Source: Acidimicrobiaceae bacterium (GTDB lineage Bacteria; Actinomycetota; Acidimicrobiia; Acidimicrobiales; Aldehydirespiratoraceae). From it: a stretch of DNA of 64,000 nt. The translations under genes were made by a program, and so were the position numbers. Of this stretch, positions 9,544-17,370 are shown piece by piece. The notes under the pieces were generated by a model. It saw only the letters and a program-made list of their open reading frames with translations, was not told the DNA's origin and made no database searches. Position 1 is the stretch's first letter; every line of letters starts with the position of its first letter. The stretch covers positions 1 through 64,000 of the forward strand of contig VXTM01000029.1 of assembly GCA_009837445.1 (NCBI GenBank), given 5' to 3'.

Positions 9544-10664
9544 CCGCCAGTGGGTGGGACCAGGTCGCGGCGGACGCCCTGCAGGCGGTGGCCGCCGCCA
9601 ACCAGCTGCGCCGACCCCGGGACCTCGACAGCGGCGCACCGGACACGGTGCTGTCGAGCACCGGCCAGCCGGTCGTGTCGTTCGCTTCCAACGACTATCT
9701 CGGGCTCACCCAGCACCCAGCCGTGCGGGCCGCGGCGGGGGAAGCAATCGACGCCTACGGCGCCGGTTCGGGATCGGCTCGCCTGATCGTGGGGTCCCGC
9801 CCGGTTCACAGCCGGCTCGAGGAGCGCATCGCCGCCTGGCGGCGCACCGAGGCGGCCGTGCTGTTCACCACCGGGTACGCAGCCAATCTGGGGGTGCTCG
9901 ACACCATGGGCCGGTGGGCGTCGGTGATCTGCTCCGACGAACTCAACCACGCCTCCATCATCGACGGGTGCCGCCTGGCCCGGGCGCCGACACGCGTCTA
10001 CGCCCACTGCGACGCGGCGGCCGTCGATCGGCTGCTGGGCGATGCCGGCGGCCCCGGAATAGTTGTCAGCGACTCGGTCTTCTCCATGGACGGGGACCTC
10101 GCGCCGCTGGCCGACCTCTCCTCGGTGTGCGCCGATCACGGCGCGCTTCTCATCCTCGACGACGCCCACCTCGTGCTGGACCATCCCGAGCCGCTCCATC
10201 CGGGCTGCCGCGTGCTCAGGGTGGGCACTCTCTCCAAGGCCGTCGGATCGCTGGGCGGCTTCGTGTGCGGGCCCAGGACCTTCACCGACCTGCTCGTCAA
10301 CAAGGCCCGCTCCTACATCTTCACCACTGCGGCCGCGCCGGCCGCGGCGGCGGCTGCTATTGCCGCCATCGACGTGATCGACTCCGAGGACGGCGAAAGG
10401 CTCAAGGCGCGGCTCAGGGCCAACATCGACCGTATCCGGCCCGGCCACCGGAGCCCGATCATCCCGATCATCGTCGGCGACGAGGATCAGGCCCTGGCCG
10501 CGTCCGCAGCGCTGGCCACCGAGGGCATCCTGGTGCCCGCCATCCGGCCCCCCACCGTGCCGGTAGGTACCTCGCGGCTGCGGGTCACGGTCTCGGCCGC
10601 CCACACCGACGACGACCTGAAACGGCTCACCGAGGCCCTCCACCGCGCCGGAATCGATGCCTGA
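9540..10664 (+). CDS. bioF: 8-amino-7-oxononanoate synthase
   Basis: 374 residues. An alpha-oxoamine synthase that condenses pimeloyl-ACP or pimeloyl-CoA with L-alanine, the first committed ring-forming step of biotin synthesis. Motifs are [51 protein letters not shown] and the PLP lysine in [13 protein letters not shown] (about Lys233). The canonical DEAH is DDAH here. Length matches BioF (about 385), and paralogues such as KBL are less likely because it sits between bioA and bioD. ATGA overlap with bioA upstream and an 8-base overlap with bioD downstream show tight coupling. Confidence 0.93.
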   Translation: MTASGWDQVAADALQAVAAANQLRRPRDLDSGAPDTVLSSTGQPVVSFASNDYLGLTQHPAVRAAAGEAIDAYGAGSGSARLIVGSRPVHSRLEERIAAWRRTEAAVLFTTGYAANLGVLDTMGRWASVICSDELNHASIIDGCRLARAPTRVYAHCDAAAVDRLLGDAGGPGIVVSDSVFSMDGDLAPLADLSSVCADHGALLILDDAHLVLDHPEPLHPGCRVLRVGTLSKAVGSLGGFVCGPRTFTDLLVNKARSYIFTTAAAPAAAAAAIAAIDVIDSEDGERLKARLRANIDRIRPGHRSPIIPIIVGDEDQALAASAALATEGILVPAIRPPTVPVGTSRLRVTVSAAHTDDDLKRLTEALHRAGIDA

Positions 10665-11352
10665 CTCACCGGCCGCGCCCGGGGGCCGGCACCCCGGCGG
10701 CACCCGCATCGTCTTCGTCGCCGGAACCGGGACCGAGGTCGGCAAGACCTGGGCCGCGGCGGGTCTGGCCCGGCTGCTGAAGGGCTCGGGGCTAGCCGTC
10801 GCGGCCAACAAGCCGGTGCAGTCCTACGACCCCAACACCGGTGATCCGACCGACGCCGAGGTCCTGGCCGCAGCCACCGGGCAGGACCCCGACACAGTCT
10901 GCCCGCCCGACTACTCCTACCCGGTGCCGCTGGCCCCACCCATGGCGGCCGGCAAGCTACAGAGGGCCTGCCCCACCCTCGACGAGATGGCCTCGAACTG
11001 CCGCTTCGCGGCCACGGTGGACGTGGGCCTGGTGGAGGGCGTGGGCGGCCTCTACTCGCCGATCGCCTCGGACGGGCACAACCTGGACCTGGTCGAGAGA
11101 ATCCAGCCCGATCTGGTGATCGTGGTGGCGTCAGCCGAGCTCGGCGGCATCCACGACGCCATGGCCTGCACGCTCCCGCTGTCGGCATTCGACCGGGCCG
11201 TCTTCTGCAACCGGTTCGATTCCCGGACCGAGGTCCACGGCCTGAACGTCAGGTGGCTGCGCGACACTGGCCTCGAAGTAGCAACCAGCCTGGCCGAATT
11301 GACCGAAATCGTGCGCACACACTCTCGAAGCCGGTTCGGCGGCGGCGCTTGA
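10657..11352 (+). CDS. bioD: Dethiobiotin synthetase
   Basis: 231 residues. It closes the ureido ring of dethiobiotin from diaminononanoate, CO2 and ATP. The P-loop FVAGTGTEVGKTW (about 22-34), the substrate lysine motif NKPVQSYD and the VEGVGGLYSPI motif with its conserved Glu fit BioD. The residues between are somewhat divergent, and TDAEVLAAATG replaces the commoner SDA motif. Last gene of the bioA-bioF-bioD run. The final enzyme, biotin synthase (bioB), is not within this window, so it must be elsewhere if the pathway is complete. Confidence 0.9.
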   Translation: MPDSPAAPGGRHPGGTRIVFVAGTGTEVGKTWAAAGLARLLKGSGLAVAANKPVQSYDPNTGDPTDAEVLAAATGQDPDTVCPPDYSYPVPLAPPMAAGKLQRACPTLDEMASNCRFAATVDVGLVEGVGGLYSPIASDGHNLDLVERIQPDLVIVVASAELGGIHDAMACTLPLSAFDRAVFCNRFDSRTEVHGLNVRWLRDTGLEVATSLAELTEIVRTHSRSRFGGGA

Positions 11353-11356
11353 TCTA

Positions 11357-13054
11357 GTGTCACTGAGTGGCATGAGCCTGCAAGTCAGCGACAAGCTTCA
11401 AGGACTGCGGGGAGACGTGTTCGGCGGGCTGACCGCGGCCGTGGTCGCCCTGCCGCTGTCCCTCGCCTTCGGTGTCGCTTCAGGGTTGGGGGCGATCGAG
11501 GGGCTGTACAGCGCCGTCGTGGTGGGCATGCTCGCCGCGCTGCTGGGCGGATCGAGGACCCAGATCTCGGGACCCACCGCGCCGCTGTCGGTGGCCATGG
11601 CGGTGGTGTTCGTCGATTACGCCGACGGCGACCTGGCCAAGGCGCTGGCCATCGTGGTGATGGCCGGGATCATCCAGGTGCTGCTCGGAGCGCTACGACT
11701 GGGCAGCTTCGTGGCCTACACGCCCTACGCGGTGGTGTCGGGATTCACCTCCGCCGTCGGTGTGATCATCATCGTGGTCCAGGTGCTTCCCTTCTTCGGG
11801 ACCGAGGTGGCCCTCGGCGGGGCCCTCAAGTCGCTACGGTCATGGCCCGACGCGGTGGCCAATGTCGATTCGAGCGCGCTCGCGCTCGGCCTCGTCACCC
11901 TGGCGGTGTGCATCTTCTGGCCGGGGCAGCTGAAGAGGTTCCTGCCGCCGTCGGTGGCTGCCCTGATCATCGGGACTCTCGTGGGTGTGCTGTGGCTGAC
12001 CAGCGCGCCCACCATCGGGGAAGTGCCCACCGGCCTCCCCGACCTACACACGCCCGAACTCGTTCTCGGCGACCTGGGCAACGCCCTAGCCGCCGCGGTC
12101 ACGCTCGCCCTGCTCGGCTCCATCAACAGCCTCCTAACCGCCAGGGTGGCGGACTCGCTCACCCGCGAGAGCCACGACCCCAACCGTGAGCTGATGGGCG
12201 TGGGCGTCGCCAATGTGCTGGTGGCGTTCGTCGGTGGCGTCCCGGGCGCGGGGGCCACGTCGTGCACGGTGGCCAACGTGCGGGCCGGCGGTCGCTCCAG
12301 GGCGTCCGGGGTGCTGTGCGCCACCATCCTGGCCGCGCTTGTCCTGGGACTGGGACGCTACGTCGGCTCCATACCGCACGCGGTCCTGGCCGGGATCCTC
12401 ATCAAGATCGGGTTCGACATAATCGACTGGCGCTATCTCTCCCACATCCACCGCGTCCCGCGGGAGAACGTGGTGGTGCTGGCGCTGACCCTGGGCCTGT
12501 CCATCATCTCGGATCTCGTGATCGCGGTGGCGGTCGGCCTGGTGGTGGCGGCGCTGACCGGAGCCCGCCAGGTGGAGCGGCTCGAACTGGACAAGGTGAT
12601 CTCGACCCCGCTGCTCGACATGACCTTCCTGGCCGACCCCGAAGCGGACGACGGTGACGACGACGACCCGTTCGCCGGCCTCAACCTAAGCCTCGACGAT
12701 GACGACGACAGCGACCCGTTCGCAGCCCGCTGCGGGCTGCTATCGCTGCGGGGCAGCTTCACCGCGGCCTCGTCGACGAGGCTCTTCAAGGTCATCAACC
12801 ACGACATGGCCGAGCACGAGGTGGTGATCTTCGACTTCACCGACACCGTCCACATCGACGACAGCGCCGCCCTGGCGATCGGTCAGCTGGCGGACACGGC
12901 GCGCGACGCCGACACCCAGTGCATCGTCATGGGCATGTCCGGCATGACCGGCACCAGCCTGCACGCCCTCAACGTCCTGCGTGAGATCCCCGAGGACCAC
13001 TTCGTCGAGAACCTCGACGAAGCCCGAGTCATCGCCAAGCGCCTGCTCGACTAG
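11357..13054 (+). CDS. SulP family anion transporter with C-terminal STAS domain
   Basis: 565 residues from GTG 11357 (ATG 11372 is an equally good start). The first roughly 420 residues form about ten or more hydrophobic helices with SulP signatures near the N-terminus (GGLTAAVVALPLSLAFGVAS, GLYSAVVVGMLAALLGGSRT). The C-terminus is a STAS domain with VVIFDFTDTVHIDDSAALAI. SulP proteins move sulfate, bicarbonate or other anions. Unusually, an Asp-rich hydrophilic insert at about 429-456 joins the membrane part to the STAS domain. It follows bioD by only 4 bases, so it may be read with the biotin genes; bicarbonate supply would suit bioD but is only a guess. Confidence 0.88.
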   Translation: MSLSGMSLQVSDKLQGLRGDVFGGLTAAVVALPLSLAFGVASGLGAIEGLYSAVVVGMLAALLGGSRTQISGPTAPLSVAMAVVFVDYADGDLAKALAIVVMAGIIQVLLGALRLGSFVAYTPYAVVSGFTSAVGVIIIVVQVLPFFGTEVALGGALKSLRSWPDAVANVDSSALALGLVTLAVCIFWPGQLKRFLPPSVAALIIGTLVGVLWLTSAPTIGEVPTGLPDLHTPELVLGDLGNALAAAVTLALLGSINSLLTARVADSLTRESHDPNRELMGVGVANVLVAFVGGVPGAGATSCTVANVRAGGRSRASGVLCATILAALVLGLGRYVGSIPHAVLAGILIKIGFDIIDWRYLSHIHRVPRENVVVLALTLGLSIISDLVIAVAVGLVVAALTGARQVERLELDKVISTPLLDMTFLADPEADDGDDDDPFAGLNLSLDDDDDSDPFAARCGLLSLRGSFTAASSTRLFKVINHDMAEHEVVIFDFTDTVHIDDSAALAIGQLADTARDADTQCIVMGMSGMTGTSLHALNVLREIPEDHFVENLDEARVIAKRLLD

Positions 13055-13061
13055 CGACCGC

Positions 13062-13979
13062 TTAGAGCGTCGACAGCCGGGGCCGCTCGAGGGGGTGCAC
13101 GGGGTGGTCGAACGGCCGCACCAGGAAGCGGCGGGCCAGCTCGAAGTATCCCCGGTAGAGGCCTGCCCCGGCGGCGGCCTCGTCGTAGCCGCCGGTGTTG
13201 TCGGCGTGGGCCGACAGCCGGTACCAGGGCACGCCCGGGTCGGCGTGGTGGACGTGGTGGAGGTTGTTGTAGAGGTACAGCATGCTGAAGAACCGCCCCG
13301 ACCGCACCACCGCCGATCGGGTGGCGCCCTCCACCCAGCGGTGCTCGCAGTAGGACCTCATGAGGGTCCCCGCGTTCCCGAGGTAGGTGGCACCCAGCAC
13401 GTACTGCCACCAGGGCACCCCCATCACCATGACCACGAAGAGGGTCAGCGCGGTCGCAGCCACAATGTGGGCGGCCCACCACCGGGCCAGTTCCCGGTCG
13501 CCACGGCGGATCTCGCGGGCCTGGTGGGCTAGCACGCCCGCGATGTAGCGGATCGGTCCCAGCACCAGGCGACCCAGCAGCGTGTGGTGGGCGACCACGA
13601 TGGCGCGGCGAACCCGGCCCATCGACTCCCAGGCCTCCGCGGTCACGTAGAAGCTCTCGCTGTCGTCGGTCGGATCGGTCAGTTCGGGGCAGTCGTGATG
13701 CTCCCAGTGGTAGCGCCGGTAAACCAGGTACGGCAGGTGCAGCGATACCGGCAACGAGCCCACTAGGGCATTCAGCCGCTGGCTGCGGAACGGGTGGCCA
13801 TGGATGGTCTCATGCTGCAGGGAGCCGTGCCACGTGGCGACCAGACCCAGCACTAGGACGGTCACCGGCCACGGCATCGAACCGTGCAGGGCCAGCGCGG
13901 CCAGCCACAGGCCGTGCACTGCGACCGCGACCGCGACCGTGCGCCACTCGACGCCCGGTCGGGTCACGTTCGCAGCCAT
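13062..13979 (-). CDS. Membrane fatty acid desaturase family protein
   Basis: About 305 residues from ATG 13979. Histidine clusters fit the di-iron integral membrane desaturase/hydroxylase superfamily: HETIHGHP, YHWEHHDCPE and NNLHHVHHADPG, with hydrophobic helices between (AVAVAVHGLWLAALAL, ALTLFVVMVMG). It would act in the membrane on acyl chains, sterol-like lipids or carotenoids; the substrate is unknown. It is convergent with the SulP gene, with 7 bases between the stops. Its start faces the divergent XRE regulator gene. Confidence 0.85.
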   Translation of the reverse strand: MAANVTRPGVEWRTVAVAVAVHGLWLAALALHGSMPWPVTVLVLGLVATWHGSLQHETIHGHPFRSQRLNALVGSLPVSLHLPYLVYRRYHWEHHDCPELTDPTDDSESFYVTAEAWESMGRVRRAIVVAHHTLLGRLVLGPIRYIAGVLAHQAREIRRGDRELARWWAAHIVAATALTLFVVMVMGVPWWQYVLGATYLGNAGTLMRSYCEHRWVEGATRSAVVRSGRFFSMLYLYNNLHHVHHADPGVPWYRLSAHADNTGGYDEAAAGAGLYRGYFELARRFLVRPFDHPVHPLERPRLSTL

Positions 13980-14110
13980 CGAACCCCCTCTATCGAAAGC
14001 GCAGTCGGATCGTCCCCCTCCACCTGCTGCCATTCAGAGTAGGGAGAGAACGCTTCGAATGAGTGATGGGATGCGCATAATTCGTAGCATTTCTGAACTA
14101 AACGCAAGCT

Positions 14111-14142
14111 ATGTGGTGAAAACACATCATCTGTCTTATACT
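14111..14142 (+). promoter_or_regulatory. Promoter and candidate operator for a leaderless XRE regulator gene
   Basis: The gap 13980-14151 is AT-rich compared with its neighbours. ATGTG (14111-14115) and CACAT (14123-14127) form an inverted repeat around GTGAAAA. A good -10, TATACT, lies at 14137-14142, with TGGTGA 17 bases before it as a weak -35. Transcription would begin around 14149-14152, right at the ATG pair, which fits a leaderless mRNA. The inverted repeat overlaps the -35, as expected for autorepression. This is pattern-based inference. Confidence 0.5.
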
Positions 14143-14151
14143 CACGACACA

Positions 14152-15003
14152 ATGATGGGTCAGGCCGAGTTCGCGAGCCGGTTCCGGGAACGGCTCCGAG
14201 AGCTTCTCGCCGACTCTGGACGATCCCAGTCGGACTTCGCGACCGAGGCCGGCATCGACCGGTCCACCCTGTCGCAGCTGCTGTCGGCCAGCGACCGCCG
14301 CCTCCCGCGAGCGGAGACTCTCGCCGCCATCGCCGAAGCCTCCGGGGCCTCGGTGGACTGGCTGCTGGGCCTCACCGACGGCGGCCCGTCCCGGGCCGAC
14401 ATCGTCCACGAGGAGTTCGCGCTGAACCTCGACGAGCTGAGCTCCCTCGACGAGACCTGGATCGACTGGCACGAGCAGTCCGCGGGCTCCAAGATCCGCA
14501 CCCTGCCCGCCTCCCTGCCCGACCTGGTCAAGACCGAGGCGGTGATCCGCCACGAAGTGCAGCGCTACGCCACGGTCAGGCCCGAGCAGCGAATCGAGAC
14601 CTCCACCGCCCCCCTGGAACTGGCCCGTGCACCGGGCAGCGACCTCGAGTGCTGCAACTCCGTCCAGGCCATCGAGGGCTTCGCCCGGGGCTGGGACGTC
14701 TGGGCCTCCCTGGAGCACCGGCACCGGGTGGCGCAGCTCGACCGGATGATCGAGCTGTGTGAGGAGCTGTACCCCACGTTCCGGTGGTTCCTGTACGACT
14801 CCCGCCAGCGCTACACCAGCGCGATCACGATCTTCGGTCTCGAGCGGGCGGTGCTGTATCTCGGCCAGATGTACATGGTCCTCAACAACCGGCGCCACGT
14901 CACGACGTTCGTGAAGCACTTCGACGACCTCATCCGGGTGGCGGTAGTACAGCCGCCCGACATGCCGCGCCTGCTGCGCAAGCTCAGATCCGAGATCACC
15001 TGA
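14152..15003 (+). CDS. XRE-family helix-turn-helix regulator with C-terminal sensor-like domain
   Basis: 283 residues from ATG 14152. An HTH occupies about residues 8-70 (SGRSQSDFATEAGIDRSTLS, then ASGASVDWLLGLT). The remaining 200 residues hold no motif I can name: SSLDETWIDWHEQSAG, then a helical C-terminus including YPTFRWFLYDSRQRY and FGLERAVLYLGQMYMVLNN, possibly ligand-binding or dimerising. The promoter has a palindrome consistent with autoregulation. It is divergent from the desaturase and 24 bases upstream of an enoyl-CoA hydratase on the same strand, so either could be its target. Confidence 0.82.
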   Translation: MMGQAEFASRFRERLRELLADSGRSQSDFATEAGIDRSTLSQLLSASDRRLPRAETLAAIAEASGASVDWLLGLTDGGPSRADIVHEEFALNLDELSSLDETWIDWHEQSAGSKIRTLPASLPDLVKTEAVIRHEVQRYATVRPEQRIETSTAPLELARAPGSDLECCNSVQAIEGFARGWDVWASLEHRHRVAQLDRMIELCEELYPTFRWFLYDSRQRYTSAITIFGLERAVLYLGQMYMVLNNRRHVTTFVKHFDDLIRVAVVQPPDMPRLLRKLRSEIT

Positions 15004-15027
15004 GACCGATCGGTAGGATTCGGGATC

Positions 15028-15873
15028 GTGGCGTCGTCTGATCGTACCGTGACCTTCGAGCCGGAGCGGTTCGAGACGATAAGGGTCGAGATCGCGGATC
15101 ATGTCTGCCGGGTGACGCTCGATCGGCCCGAGGCGATGAACGCCTTCAACGACCGGATGCGCGAGGAGGTGCGGGCCACGTGGCGGGCCCTGCGAGAACT
15201 CGACGACGTGCGAGCGGCCGTGCTCACCGCCGCGGGCGACCGGGCGTTCTGCGCGGGCATCGACCGGGACGTGGACATGCCCGCCCTCGCCGGACGCAGT
15301 GGCCTCTACGGGACGTCCAACGACTTCATGTACGACGATCCCGGCAACGACCTGGGGCCCAAGGCCTGCGACCTGTGGAAGCCGGTGATCGCGGCGGTGA
15401 ACGGCGTCTGCTGCGGCGGGGCCTTCTACCTGATCGCGGAGTGCGACATCATCATCGCGGCCGAGCACGCCACCTTCTTCGACCCCCACGTGACCTACGG
15501 CATGGCGGCCGTGTACGAGCCCATCAAGATGGCCCAGCGCATGCCGCTGGGCGAGGTGCTGCGCCTCACCCTGCTCGGCAGCCACGAACGGATGACCGCA
15601 CAGACCGCGCTGCGTATCGGGCTGGTCTCCGAGGTGGTGACCTCCGATGAGCTGCCGGAAGCCGCGGACCGGCTCGCAGCGATCATCGCGTCGCAGCCTC
15701 CCGATGCGGTCCAGGGCTCGCTGCGGGCCATCTGGGCGGCCAACGACATGGGCCGGCTCGACGCTCTAGCGATGGCTCCATCCATCCTCACCACCGGAAC
15801 CCGGCCCGAGGCGCTGGCCGAGGGCCAGAAGGCCTTCGCCACCGGCGAGCGCATCAAGCCCCGCCTTCGCTGA
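15028..15873 (+). CDS. Enoyl-CoA hydratase/isomerase family protein
   Basis: 281 residues, GTG start. Crotonase fold: VCRVTLDRPEAMNAFNDRM, the oxyanion-hole strand AAGDRAFCAGIDRDVD, and VNGVCCGGAFYLIAECD. The family handles acyl-CoA thioesters by hydration, isomerisation or related chemistry. The usual catalytic Glu positions of hydratases are not clearly present: the second motif carries HATFFDPHVTYGMA instead of a typical E-x(n)-G-x-x-P pattern. So the reaction is uncertain. It follows the XRE regulator on the same strand. Confidence 0.85.
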   Translation: MASSDRTVTFEPERFETIRVEIADHVCRVTLDRPEAMNAFNDRMREEVRATWRALRELDDVRAAVLTAAGDRAFCAGIDRDVDMPALAGRSGLYGTSNDFMYDDPGNDLGPKACDLWKPVIAAVNGVCCGGAFYLIAECDIIIAAEHATFFDPHVTYGMAAVYEPIKMAQRMPLGEVLRLTLLGSHERMTAQTALRIGLVSEVVTSDELPEAADRLAAIIASQPPDAVQGSLRAIWAANDMGRLDALAMAPSILTTGTRPEALAEGQKAFATGERIKPRLR

Positions 15874-15937
15874 GCAGAGGCCGAGCGACTAGGTTGAGCC
15901 GCCCGCCCGACCTTGCCGCCGAGCCCTGGAGCACACT

Positions 15938-16435
15938 ATGAGCGAGCCCTACCCGAACACCCTCATCTTCGTCGATTTCCCCACCGACGAGCCCGAGAAG
16001 GCGGCCGACTTCTACCGCAACGTGTTCGGCTGGGAGGTGGAGCCCCGACCAGCCGGATCGTTCTACCGGATCGTGCCCGGCCAGAACTTCAGGCTGCCCG
16101 ACGGCACCCAAGGACCGACCGGCAACCTCCACCTGGGCATCACCAACGTCGCCAACCGCCGGCCCCACCCCACCGACGAGGGCCTCGAGCCCCGGCACCT
16201 GAGCCGCGACGGCCACACCGTGCGCATCTGGATCCTCGTGTCCGGTGACGACGACATGGACGCCATCTCCGACCGGGCCGTCGCCAACGGGGCCACCGAA
16301 CTGTGGCGGCACCACTACTTCGGCGAGTTCAACGGAAGGAACAACGCCTTCAAGGACCCATGGGGCAACACGCTGGTGCTGTGGACCTACGGCGGCGACG
16401 ATCCCCAACTCCCCGAGGGATGGACAGCGGAGTAG
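15938..16435 (+). CDS. VOC family (glyoxalase/bleomycin-resistance fold) protein
   Basis: 165 residues. It opens NTLIFVDFPTDEPEKAADFY and continues RNVFGWEVEPRPAGSFYRIV, then closes with NAFKDPWGNTLVLWTYGG, the typical paired beta-alpha-beta-beta-beta modules. VOC proteins include metal-dependent dioxygenases, lyases and resistance proteins; no specific reaction can be read. It is closely similar in motif layout to the VOC gene at 45358-45750. It is followed 5 bases later by a second VOC gene and then a SnoaL-like gene, a likely three-gene operon. Confidence 0.82.
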   Translation: MSEPYPNTLIFVDFPTDEPEKAADFYRNVFGWEVEPRPAGSFYRIVPGQNFRLPDGTQGPTGNLHLGITNVANRRPHPTDEGLEPRHLSRDGHTVRIWILVSGDDDMDAISDRAVANGATELWRHHYFGEFNGRNNAFKDPWGNTLVLWTYGGDDPQLPEGWTAE

Positions 16436-16440
16436 CGGCC

Positions 16441-16920
16441 ATGACGGACACTCCCGACACCTACGCCGTGCACCCACCCCACGCGCGGTGGACCCATGTG
16501 GCGCTGCGGGTCACCGACATCGAGGCCAGCATCGAGTGGTACACCACCCACACCCCGATCAAGCTGCTGGACAAGCGGGCGGACGACGACGGGTACGGTG
16601 CCTGGCTGGGCCACGACGACTCGCCCGACAAGCCCTTCATCCTGGTCCTGGCCCAGTTCTTCCCGGAGTCCGACCCGTTCAAGGACGCCCCCATCGCCAC
16701 GCTGGCGCCCTTCGCCCACCTGGGAGTGGAGGTCACCAGCCGCGAGGAGATCGACGCCGCCGCGGAACGGGCCCGGGCGGAAGGCTGCCTGGCCATGCCG
16801 CCCACGGAGATGCCGCCCCCCATCGGCTACATCTGCATGATCAGCGACCCCGACGGCAACATGATCGAGCTGAGCTACGACCAGGGCGTGTACGCCCACG
16901 CCCAGAAGGTGATGCGCTGA
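16441..16920 (+). CDS. VOC family protein
   Basis: 159 residues from ATG 16441. ARWTHVALRVTDIEASIEWY begins the first module; GYICMISDPDGNMIELSYDQ ends the second with a typical VOC metal-ligand Glu (DPDGNxIEL). The layout resembles the VOC protein at 44837-45334, which also has GYICLIKDPDGNNVEFS, so these two may be paralogues. Second gene of the probable VOC-VOC-SnoaL operon; 5 bases after the first. Confidence 0.82.
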   Translation: MTDTPDTYAVHPPHARWTHVALRVTDIEASIEWYTTHTPIKLLDKRADDDGYGAWLGHDDSPDKPFILVLAQFFPESDPFKDAPIATLAPFAHLGVEVTSREEIDAAAERARAEGCLAMPPTEMPPPIGYICMISDPDGNMIELSYDQGVYAHAQKVMR

Positions 16921-16925
16921 ACGCA

Positions 16926-17327
16926 GTGGAGCCCGGCCCGCCCGCCAACACAGACCCGCGGGCCACCGCCGCGTCCTACCTGGCTTCGTTCGCCACCGGC
17001 GATCCGGAGGCGGTGGCCGCTCATGTGAGCGACGGCTTCTCCAACGTGCACACCAGCGCGCTGGGCCTGCCCAGCCAGGGCCGGGCCGAGTACCGCTCCC
17101 GGCTGGCCGACTTCCTGGTGACCTTCGCCGGACTGGCCTACGAGGCCGAGGAGATCATCGTCGAGGGCGACCGGGTGGCCGCGGCCTACGTGATGCGGGC
17201 CCGGGCCGACGGCAAGCCCTTCGAGATCCGCGGGGTGATGCGCCTGACGGTCCGCGACGGCCTCATCGAGCGCCGCGTCGACTACTTCGACAGCCTGAGC
17301 TTCCTGCAACAGACCGGCCAAGCCTGA
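16926..17327 (+). CDS. SnoaL-like / NTF2-fold protein
   Basis: 133 residues from GTG 16926, 5 bases after the VOC gene stop. The pattern ATAASYLASFATGDPEAVAAHV, then GRAEYRSRLADFLVTFAGLAY, VEGDRVAAAYVMRARADG and GVMRLTVRDGLIERRVDY is that of the SnoaL/NTF2-like fold (a cone-shaped pocket). Members are polyketide cyclases, isomerases, hydrolases or binding proteins. The longer open frame upstream lies over the VOC gene and is not real. Function unknown. Confidence 0.78.
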   Translation: MEPGPPANTDPRATAASYLASFATGDPEAVAAHVSDGFSNVHTSALGLPSQGRAEYRSRLADFLVTFAGLAYEAEEIIVEGDRVAAAYVMRARADGKPFEIRGVMRLTVRDGLIERRVDYFDSLSFLQQTGQA

Positions 17328-17370
17328 GTCCCCTGCCGCGTTCGACGGGTCGACCGTAGGCTCCGACCCG

